Shown here: positions 49,435-58,942 of the stretch, one piece after another
Numbering within the stretch: position 1 is the stretch's first letter
How the letters are laid out: each line of letters begins with the position of its first letter
Assembly (NCBI GenBank): GCA_030272585.1
Contig: BSYQ01000005.1
Span: 5,053,501 to 5,117,500 of the forward strand
DNA: 64,000 bases
Reading direction: 5' to 3'
Origin: Bryopsis sp. KO-2023
Lineage: Eukaryota; Chlorophyta; Ulvophyceae; Bryopsidales; Bryopsidaceae
Notes under the pieces: generated by a model
Databases searched by the model: none
What the model was told of the DNA's origin: nothing
The model's input: the letters and a program-made list of their open reading frames with translations, nothing else
Translations under genes and position numbers: made by a program

Positions 49435-52400
49435 CTACCCGTCGCCCAAGGTTAAATCTATTGTTTCAATATTCCCATTAAAAAAAAGAATCCCTTTCTG
49501 TAATGCCTTGTGGATTTCCTCTGCCATCTTCGAGCGTGCTTTTATATTCACGATGAATTTCTGCCTGGCCCCCCCAGCTGAGTCCATTGCACGCACCAAG
49601 CAATACCCTACAAGGACAATCACCAAACAGAAAAACTTAGGCGAAAAAAAAGCAAACCTTAAATGTGAATTAAGAAATCTCCATCTAAAACAAAATAAAG
49701 ATCGATTCAAGGAATCGTCTGAGAATGTTGTCTATGCATATAAAAATATAAAAATATTTCCACATAAAAATGGACCATACAAGCATATCATGAGGGCAGA
49801 AGCTCCCACCCCCCCCCAAAAAAAATATAAAAAATAAAAAAGAAGTGAAAAAATAAAAAAATGGAAGAAAAAACACTGCCATTTACATTTGAAAATAAAA
49901 ACAGGAAAAGAAATGAAAGCTCTACTCAGGAGCATCACGGTGGAAGTAATCACAAAAAAAAAAAAATGTGTGGTTCTGTTTTACGAACGAAGAATTGTCT
50001 GTTAACAATAATTAAAAAAAAGAGGATTAAAAAATGGGATGTCATTCAGGCCCTTACCCAAGGATTCTGCACAGTGTGGCGACACTGCGTTTCCGATCTG
50101 CGCGTTTTTCGAAGAGGGGCTCCCGCTCAGAATGTAGTTATCCGGGAAACCCTTGGAAAAAAAAAGAAAGAAAATCTCAGAAATTTAAGGGATGTCAAAT
50201 GCACATGCAAATGCACATTTTGATGATGCCTATAATTTGAAGGCATCCCCCACACTCCATCCACACTTGGTTTTTCACAGGAAAATTTTCAGCTTGAGAA
50301 GACTTTATTCCAAATCAGCAGAGGCTTTTAGCTTTTAGTTTTTAGTTTTAGTTTTTTTTTTGGGGGGGGGGCAGTGCAGTTGGCATCTTTTATTTTCGTC
50401 TGCCATTTAAACATGAAAAAAAAATCGGATAGACTTAACTTCATCATGTACTTGCTTTTTTTCAGAGAGAAAGAAGAAACCCAGGAAAAATGTATTACTC
50501 ACTTGAATCCTTTTGCACTCGGCGGCGGTAAGACAGCGGTCCTCTTCATTATGGAGCATGCCTCTGGTGCAGGTCATGTGGGGGTGGCTCCTCCCCACCA
50601 AGGTCCCCACAGTCCCCCATCTATCCACCCTGCGAAAGCTTGCATTTTTATTTTTTAAACACGACCTGTTCACCACCAAAAAAAAGCAATCAAGAAAACC
50701 CTGAAACTCTCCACAAGTAAATACATGATAAAAAAATACATGCTGGATTATTGCTTTATTAAATTATTGCTGGACAATATTCGTATTCATCAATCCCCCC
50801 CCCCCCCCCCCCCCCCCCCCCGAAACTCCCACCCCCCCCCCCCCCCCCCCCCCCCCCCCCTTCCTATTTTTTTCATTACTCTTTCTTTTTTCCCTTTTTC
50901 TTTCAGTTTTTATTTCAGATTTTTACTCACTTGTTTACCAGGTTCCTTTTGGAAGACAGGATGAAGCCCTTGGATTCGCAACCATCCCGGTAGATGAAGC
51001 CAGTGTGAGGGGGGACAGTCCTATCGACCCCCACACAATCCTCGCTTTCAGGAGCTGGGCAGTCTTCAGCATGCTCGTACCCACAGCAAAACCCTTCACC
51101 AGAAAGAAAAAACAAAAACAAACACATCACTGTAATCCTGAATTATCATTGAATCAACTCAACAAGAGATAAGAGCATATGCATGCAAGCTTGCATGTCC
51201 GAAGCAATATTACAAGAGCATGCATGCATGTATGATGATGATCATCATCATGCATCGAAAAAATGAAAAAAAGAAAACAGTGAACAGAAAAACACAACGA
51301 AGTACTGAACAAAGTGTGAAAACAAATCATAAGGACAAAGATATGTTCCCTCCCTGACAGAAAAATAACGATTAAAAAATTTCTTTTGGAAAATAGACCT
51401 AAGAAACCAAAAATGCTTCAACGATATTGAAACAGAGGTTAAATGAAAGCAAACTTTCACTAGAAAGACTGAGAAAAACAAATGACATGTTTGCATTTGT
51501 GTTGAGAAATCTGTTGCTTTTTTGGTTCTACTTTTTTCTGACCTGTCATCTCCAAGAACCCCCTCCCCCCCCAAAAAAAAATTAAAAAATAGACTGAGAT
51601 AAACAAGTGATATGTTTGTGCTCGTATCGAAAATTCTGTTTTGTTTTGGTTATAAATTTTCTGTAGTTAAGGTTTTCAAAAGAAAATACACACGCACACA
51701 TTTAATTCTTTTCTTACCTCCATTTCTTTGCACGATTCCCGGCATTTTCTCAACGCCAACACCATCACCCACTGGGAGGTGCATCACCCTCTCGAAGTCC
51801 ACGGAGCTCATCTTGTCCGGGAGGTGGTCAAACAGGAATTCCCCCGGATCCCTGGCTTCCTTCAGCTCGTTTTTTTCTGTTTTAAGCACCTGCAAAGGTA
51901 TCGAGAAATGTTCAGCAAACACACACCACCAACAAGGATACTGATTCCCCAGGCTATGTTGATAAAAACTTCCTAGACACCACCTTTTCTTTTCCCTTTC
52001 TGTTTTGAGGGGGTGCATCCTATACATGGGATATTTCAGGCCAGGGCACTACCTTTTTTTTTCCTCATGGAGATAAGAATTTCACAGCATTCGATCCATA
52101 TCACCCTTGAGTCAGAATTCATTCCCCTCGCCCCCCCCCCCAAAAAAAAAAAAAACAAACAACAAACAACAAAAAACAAAGAAAACAAAACACCCCCCCC
52201 TCTCCCCCCCCCCTTTTCTTACCTCTTCTCCAATTCTCCACTGAAGAACCTCAAGCTGTGCCTTCAATTCCTTCTCCAGTTGCCCTTGGGGAATCTTCGA
52301 AACCTTGGAATCATAGGACCTATCTTCGGCCATCACCCTCTTCCCCAGTTTCACCCTCAACCTCCGGCGTTTCCTACGCTCTGATCCACCCTCGTTCTTT

Positions 52401-55400
52401 GTCTCCTCGACCAGCTCGTCGATCAACCTCTTCCTCGATTCTGGTACTGTGACATTGGAGCTCCCTGAGTTTTCCCCCGTTGGCCTCCTAAGCCAGACTT
52501 GGATGGGAGTTTTGGGGCCAGATCTGTGATTAAAAATAATAAAAAAAAAAGCAGAAATTTTTAGTGAAACTGGATTGAATGCATCATGTCGATGGGAGGA
52601 TGATCGACGAGCCTGTTGCTTTAATTTCCTCAGTTTCTTTTTTTTTGGAACTGCAGCCTCTCACAAAAAAGGAAATGGATTTTAGTCATCCTCTCTCCCC
52701 TCCCTAAATTAAGATGTTGTGCAAAACATTTAATTCCCTAAATTCCAGAAGAAAAAAACATTTCAAGCACTTTTTGTATCCTGTAAATAATCTGTTCAGG
52801 GGTAGAGAGAAAATAAAAGTAAAGAAAAAAGAAAAGAAAAAGTCTTACTTGTACTCGTATAGGCCGGTCCTCGCGAAGTTGGAGGACGGGGGAAGATCAG
52901 ACATTATATCCCCCAAGGTAATATGAGGGAAGAGGGCCCCAGTGATATCCTCTCCCAACCTCACATCGCAGTTCTGCCAAAAATAAATAAACAAAACATT
53001 CATTGAAAAATGAAAACAAAAAATCAGCGGAGTTTTACTCGAAACCGAGAAAGGGGGGGATTTCAAAAATCAAAGGGTTTGACAGATACGTATATATATA
53101 TACCAAAAGAACACGATCGGTGGTGTCTGATTTTGTAGCTGGAAGACATGAAAACACACATGCATTGAGAAAAGTATGCAATCCTTATACGACCAGTCCA
53201 CCTGTCTCCAATAACATTCAGAATTTGTTTTCGAACAAAAAAAAAAAGGAAATAAGAAATAAAAGACAAGAAAAAGGGGGAAAAAAACCCTGTTTGAAAC
53301 ACTTACTTGCGCTTGGCACCTCCAATTGCTGTCGGGCATTGCGAAGAGTGGCTTTGGAAATCCAGGAAGAGTTTTCCCAGACTTGGCCCCCCAGATGAAG
53401 CATCGCAATCGCTCCTGCACATTTTCACAGAAACTCACATTCATGCATCCCGTTTCAACCGGAGAGATGCAATGCTCACATAATCATTGCAAAGGTGGCC
53501 GAGTCCAGTAAATTCCTTTTGCCGATGATAAAAACACACACAACAACATCGTTTTTTTTCTTTCCAAGAGCTGATTAAATCGGTAGAGGAGGGACGGTGC
53601 AGTCCGCGACCTTCACTCCACCAGTTTCTCTTTTTTTTTTCTTTTTTTTTTTGGGGGGGGGGAAGCGTCGATGTTGAGTGCATCCTAATGCGCTGGTGCA
53701 TGGCCTGAGCTGTGCATCTTTTTTCCTGACATCATGATTATTGGGTGATCATGATATATATATATATATATATCGAGGGGTCGGAATCTTTCTTACATGT
53801 CGGCGTTTTCACCTTTCAGTATATCACACCCCAATATATTGAGGGGTGTGTTATTGAAAGAAGTGCATGAGGTTACCTGGGGTGCTCCATAATTTCCAGC
53901 AGCCAGCACTCCCATCCGAATCTGATACCCACAGTTGAGTAGATGTAGGCCTGCACACTTTCCATAGACCCCGTCATCTTTTCTGAGTATGTCCTACATG
54001 AAACAAGGGACACACACACACATACAGTTACTTGCAGCCATCACCCTTAACCACTTTTTGCAAAAAGAGATATATTCCCGCTGAGCAGTATTTCATTGGT
54101 AACCAAGGAGAAAGAAAAAAAACAGAAGAAGAAACCCCAGCAAATAATTATGGATGAAAGAAAACCCAAGGAAACAAAAAAACCCAGCAAAGAATCGTTG
54201 ATGAAAGAAAAAAAAAAAGTAGAAAAAATCCAAGGGAAACAAAAAAAAACAGCAAAAAACGAAAAAATAAAACAGCAAAGAATCATTGATGGCATGACGA
54301 ACCTTGATATTTTCGAGGAGAACGAAATCTGGATTCAGCAGTTTCACGGCATCCATGAAAAGGTTTATTTGATAGTTTTGTGATTTTTTTTGAAGAATTT
54401 TCTTTGTTGGGGCCTTAATATTGGCACCAGACATCTTTACAACACATACACACACAAACACAAAAAAAAAATCAGGCAAAGATCTTCCACTGTTGGGGAT
54501 GTCTTTCTGATGGTGTGTATGTTTATATATATATAATAAAAATGATGAAAATTTTCTTGTTTATAACTTAACTTTCGCCTTTTTTGGGGGGGAGGGGTGT
54601 TCTTGGTCAAAGATTCATAAACTTTTTTTTCAATTTGCTACAGTTTTTCTTTCTTCTTTTTTTTCTTGCGTAGCTCCTGTTCAAAAGCTTTGTTTAATAT
54701 TTCTGATTTTATTATTTCTTTTTCCTGTCAGTCGGGTTCTCAGTCGGTCCGTGAGGCTTGAATTTCAGTGTCAGTCATGAAAACATTATAATGTGATAAG
54801 GGCTGCACTTGGCAAATATCTTTGCTTCATGTAAAAAAAAATAAGAAAAATCAACATCAAAAAATGAATGTAGGCACATATTTCCTTTTTGGGAAAAAAC
54901 CTCACGTCTTGACATGGCGTTCCACCCATCACGATGCCGATGGTCCCTGGTCGAGGGAATCCATTGCTTTCCCTGTGTTTCAGAAATTTCCCCAGCTCCT
55001 CCTTTCCCACCTTCTCTTCTGACAACCAAACCCTTCAACACCACACATTTCACTCAAAACACTGATCCCCTTTTCCATCCAAAATGTTATTCCATCCCCA
55101 CAGGGTCGGTGAATTGAAATAATCTCGCTGGACATGTTGAAAATCGGTCGGTAGGGAAAGGGTTTTCCCCCCACCCACCCCTGAAACTAAGCCTTTCCAC
55201 AATTTGAGTCATCAAATGGTGTTGCATGATCGCTACTCACGTTTGCTGAAAAAACAACAACTAAATGTTATTCATTTTCATTGGTTGTGTTTTCTGTTTT
55301 TGGTAGAAATAAAAGTAATAGTAGTGAAAACCTGTCGTAAAAAAAAAGTTGAGCGCAAAAAAAAAATAAAAAAAATACTCACCCTCCGAGGCGAAACTCG

Positions 55401-58400
55401 ATGCGACCCTCTCGGACTGCAACCTGAGTGATTGCTGATTTATCCTCCCCCTGCACAACAGTGGGTGTTTTCCTCAGCCAACACTGACTAATCACCGTAC
55501 AATGTTTAGTCATTTGAAAAAACCCCGTCCACAACCACTGTAAAGTGGTATTTGTTTTCCACCGAGAGCATTTTTTTTTTCTTTCTTTCATTCCAACTGT
55601 AAAGGTTGCAAAGGTTTTTATTCAGGCACTTGTCTATTTGATTTTTTTTTTCCTTTCTGAGGCATCCTCACAGAATCAGTCTGCCATGGGAAAGCATCCG
55701 TTTGCTGATTTGACTCCATAGGGAAAATATTAATATGTATATATATGTATGGAAATGCCTTACATCACAATTCTTTTGAGTAGCCAAATTGTGGGGAACG
55801 GAGCGAACGCAGTTTTTTCTTTTCTTTTGTTTTTATTATGAGTAAATAATCAAGGAAAAGGATATTGTAAATATTAGGACCTCACCTGGATTTTGTGTTC
55901 GTTTCGCTCCTCCAATTCATTCAGCCGCTTCAGCACCAGGTTGAATTCTTCCACTTTCATGTTATGTACCTGGAAAATACAGAGGAAACTTTGAATATCA
56001 ATATTTTATATCTAATTTTTAACTGTCTTTACATGTTCAGATTCGAAATTTATTTATAGAAATAATCTATTGAGACACAACCTGATTTTCTGAAAATATT
56101 GCCAAAAAAAAAAGGAAAAAAAAAAAGAAAATCGAATTCCAGACACCGGAAAAAACTCCACACTATCTGTTCTGATTCTTAAAAAAAACATGATGCCCCC
56201 TCAGAATTTTTCTTTTCTGATTTCTTTTTCGCTGCAACGCAATGAAGTAGGAAAAGAAAGATGTCTCAGTTTCTTTCTTTTCTTTTGTTTGAGGTGTGTT
56301 TTTTAGAGGAGTGTGTGTGGGGGGGGTGCACTCACACAATGTTTGTTTAATAAACAATACCTTGGCATTTGGGTGGTTTGCTTGATAGCTGTCGCAAGCA
56401 TCCCTGTTATTTTCCACCGCCACCTTCGGAGTGATCCTCCCTTCGATGCATGCAAAAGACAGGCCTCCACATCCGCAGTACAAATCTGCCGCCAAAAGGT
56501 TTGTTTTCCCCTTTAGCAAAAACACGCACACACACGCGGGCAGTCAGTTAGAACAATACCAACGCAAAAAAGCAAAAAAAACAAGAAAAATGTTAAAAAA
56601 AAAAATGATTGTGAACAACAGAAAAGTATTTTAAGAAAATAGACATTGAACGATCGCCCAGAAGTACAGACATACACAGAAATGCACCTCAACTGTTTTG
56701 TTTTGTTTTGTCGACCCATGCATCGATATCTCTATCGACATATATGGATGTTTTTTTCCACCACACCTTCTTTCCACCATCGTCAGTTTTCACATCCGGA
56801 AATTGTCCCCATTTTTCTCCTCCAGCCCCTCCTCCTCCTGGCTCGTAATCTTCGAAGGTATTGCCCCGGCCCGAGTAGGTCATTTTGCAAAAGAATTGGC
56901 ACTCTTCGGGGGGCTCCTTCCCATACACCACCTCCACTTCCCTAGATTAAAAAAAAACAAAAAAACCCTGATTTTTTCTATGTAAACACAAACATCTCAC
57001 TTGTTTTTCTCGGGGTTTTTTTTTTTTTTTTTTTTGGGGGGGGGGGTGTTCAGAAAATTTATAACCAAAACAAAACAGAATTTTTGATACGAGCACAAAC
57101 ATATCACTTGTTTATCTCAGTCTATTTTTTATTTTTATTTTTTGGGGGGGAGGGGGTTCTTGGAGATGACAGGTCAGAAAAAAAGTAGAACCAAAAAAGC
57201 AACAGATTTCTCAACACAAATGCAAACATGTCATTTGTTTTTCTCAGTCTTTCCCTTTTTTGTTTTTTCAGTTGAGAAAAAATCAGAGCCAAAAAAGAAC
57301 AACACAATTATTAACACAAATACAAACATCTCACTTGCTTCCCTCCGTCCTTCTCTTTTTTTCTTTCTTTTTTAACCAAATAAAAATAGAACAAACATGT
57401 GAAAGGAAAAAAAAAGATGAGTTATGAAACACGAAGTTTAAAAAAGCAAGAGAAAAATCTGAACATGTTACTTACCGTCCAACACGCTTGATTTTTTCTT
57501 TTACCACATCGATGTTCAAAAAGCGTTCCCGGTGATCCAAAGCCGCCATGGTCGGTAGCCCATCCTCCCCGCACATGAACATATCCTCCACTGTCATGAA
57601 TTTTTGGCATGTAAAATACACCTGCAAAAAAATCGCATGAATTTTTGGCGTTTAAAATACACCTGCAAAACAAAATCTCACCACCCTTGAACAAATCCAA
57701 TGGTTCCAAAAACTAAAATAAAAGGTCCATGCAGACCAAAAAATAGAATAAAAATAACGAAAAAAAACAAACCTAAAATTCCCCCCCACACACCCTGTGA
57801 AAACTCTCAATTCTGTGCTGCAGGTTTTGTGGGGGGGGGGGTGCGAAAACCCCCCCCATCTATTTGAAAAAAAATAAAAAAATAGACAGCGCCTTTTGAA
57901 CAACTACGGGAAAAAACTGTGTGTCAAACAGTTGGCTGCAGGGTAAAAATTAAACCAATTCACTCTTTCTTTGATTTTTTAATCTATTTTTTTTTTTTTT
58001 TTGTTCAGCCAACACTGTAGAAAAGTTTTTCAAATGTCATATCAAATCAAATTACACACAAGAATAAACTTTCTGTGCTGTAGCCCTAAAAAAAACAAAA
58101 AAAAAGCAAGGGGCATGGGACTGCCAAAAAAAAAAAAAAAGATTATGATCCGCATGCACAAAACAAAACACCAACTTCATACTTTCCCATCATTTTTATT
58201 TTGCTTCATTTAAGTTCAATTATTTCAGCTCTACTTGATTCAACAAATTTGTTTTTTATTTATTTTTCATGCATATTTTATCTCTTTCACTTCATTTCAT
58301 TTTTGTTTTTTTTGCACCTTCATAAAAAGGCGGCGATCAAATGCGCCTTACAGAATTTCCCACGATTTCCACACATATTCACCTCGTCTATTAACTCCAC

Positions 58401-58466
58401 CACCCGCGCCAGACGGCCGCCTCGAAGCTCCACACTCTGTCCCGCTCGCATGTTGAAAGTCGTCAT
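49435..58466 (-). CDS. Cytosine-5 DNA methyltransferase with BAH domain (chromomethylase/DNMT1-like)
   Basis: Eighteen exons join in phase for 778 aa: 58383-58466, 57476-57621, 56767-56941, 56361-56510, 55886-55969, 55383-55450, 55241-55245, 54906-55018, 54303-54434, 53877-53993, 53307-53414, 52849-52973, 52223-52523, 51718-51889, 50931-51093, 50503-50629, 50058-50151, 49435-49607 (TAG). A BAH domain occupies residues ~8-135 (VELRGGRLARVVELIDE...ERFLNIDVV...VVYGKEPPEECQ). Catalytic motifs: I DLYCGCGG; IV GGTPCQD with the nucleophile Cys; VI LLENIK; VIII LAAGNYGAPQERLR; IX region DRWGTVGTLVGRSHPH; X NAQIGNAVSP. The enzyme methylates cytosine in nuclear DNA. The one-BAH layout and FLFDHLP segment favour chromomethylase, but no chromodomain is visible between motifs I and IV. 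Exon 52223-52523 adds a ~100-residue Arg/Lys/Glu-rich insert. Confidence 0.9.
50795..50860 (+). repeat. Two long poly-C tracts in a methyltransferase intron
   Basis: C27 (50795-50821) and C29 (50832-50860) are separated by the decamer GAAACTCCCA. On the transcribed gene's sense strand these are G27 and G29. They lie in the intron between exons 50931-51093 and 50503-50629. Confidence 0.95.
51182..51251. repeat. Two perfect palindromes in a methyltransferase intron
   Basis: A 16-bp palindrome at 51182-51197 (CATGCAAGCTTGCATG) and a 20-bp palindrome at 51232-51251 (ATGATGATGATCATCATCAT) lie 34 nt apart, in the same intron as inverted-repeat arm 1. Confidence 0.9.
51463..51663 (-). repeat. Arm 1 of ~200-bp inverted repeat within the methyltransferase gene
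   Basis: The reverse complement of this segment matches 57051-57253 nearly base for base, apart from small indels in the T/G homopolymer and a few substitutions. It lies in the intron between exons 51718-51889 and 50931-51093. Confidence 0.95.
53753..53774. repeat. TA microsatellite
   Basis: An uninterrupted TA run in the intron between methyltransferase exons 53877-53993 and 53307-53414, directly after an imperfect TCATGAT...ATCATGA inverted repeat. Confidence 0.9.
55241..55245 (-). other. 5-nt microexon of the DNA methyltransferase gene
   Basis: On the minus strand the pentamer CAAAC lies between a good acceptor (TTTTTTCAG) and a good donor (GTGAGT). The preceding exon (55383-55450) ends in phase 2 and the next (54906-55018) must be entered in phase 1 to read VMGGTPCQD. 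Five nucleotides convert one to the other exactly. No other join restores the frame. Confidence 0.7.
56985..57345 (+). repeat. Four degenerate tandem copies in a methyltransferase intron
   Basis: A core like ACAAACATCTCACTTGTTT followed by a pyrimidine tract recurs at about 56987, 57094, 57221 and 57322, with spacing of ~98-127 nt. Copies 2 and 3 are the part shared with the inverted-repeat arm at 51463-51663. Confidence 0.8.
57051..57253 (+). repeat. Arm 2 of ~200-bp inverted repeat within the methyltransferase gene
   Basis: Partner of 51463-51663, in the intron between exons 57476-57621 and 56767-56941. The two arms are in opposite orientation and would be in the same pre-mRNA about 5.4 kb apart. 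Confidence 0.95.
57622..57671 (-). repeat. Duplicated 3' splice site of methyltransferase exon 2
   Basis: On the minus strand the block TTTGCAG/GTGTATTTTA followed by CGCC or TGCC and AAAAATTCATG occurs twice, 41 nt apart. The acceptors lead into 57662 (upstream copy) and 57621 (downstream copy). Only the downstream one keeps the BAH frame. Confidence 0.85.
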
Positions 58467-58942
58467 GTTGTGAAAAAAGTTGTGACGACTTTCGGGGGTA
58501 TTAAAATGACTGGACGCGGTGATTTGTCAGAACTTTGTGGGGGCTGTTTTTGCAGAAAAATGGTCTAAAAATAGAACGGCCACTCTTCCCCAGATGCGTG
58601 AACGTACAAGGGGGCAGTGCAAATTTTTGCCAACCCGGCCGCGCGAGCGTAGCTCCACCTGCGCGCAACAAATCACAACAACGCTTCACGCAGCCTTTGT
58701 TTTTTTTGGGCGTCGCTGAACTTTTACGAAAACCACCTTCTATTTCGTCGTTCGTTCCGAAAGGGCACGCGCGAGAAAAAAAGGAGAAAAAAAAAGGGGC
58801 TAAAAAAACAAAAAGGAAAATTAGAAAACCCTTCTCGGTCGGGTTCGTTTCCTTTTTTTTCTTTTTGCCTGGGTGTTTTTTTTTCCTCTCGTGTTTTGTG
58901 CTGGGCAGCGAGTTTTTCCCTCGAGGGGAGTAAACCGCAACC
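58467..58942. promoter_or_regulatory. Divergent promoter between the DNA methyltransferase (-) and AP-2 alpha (+)
   Basis: The two start codons are 476 bp apart and face away from each other. The centre (58560-58760) is GC-richer than the surroundings, and the AP-2 side has T- and A-runs. Open frames on both strands here lack domains. Confidence 0.5.

Noticed and set aside
57142-57375. Plus-strand frame sharing a peptide with a frame at 51248-51574
   Set aside because: The similarity comes from the inverted DNA repeat in introns, not from related proteins.
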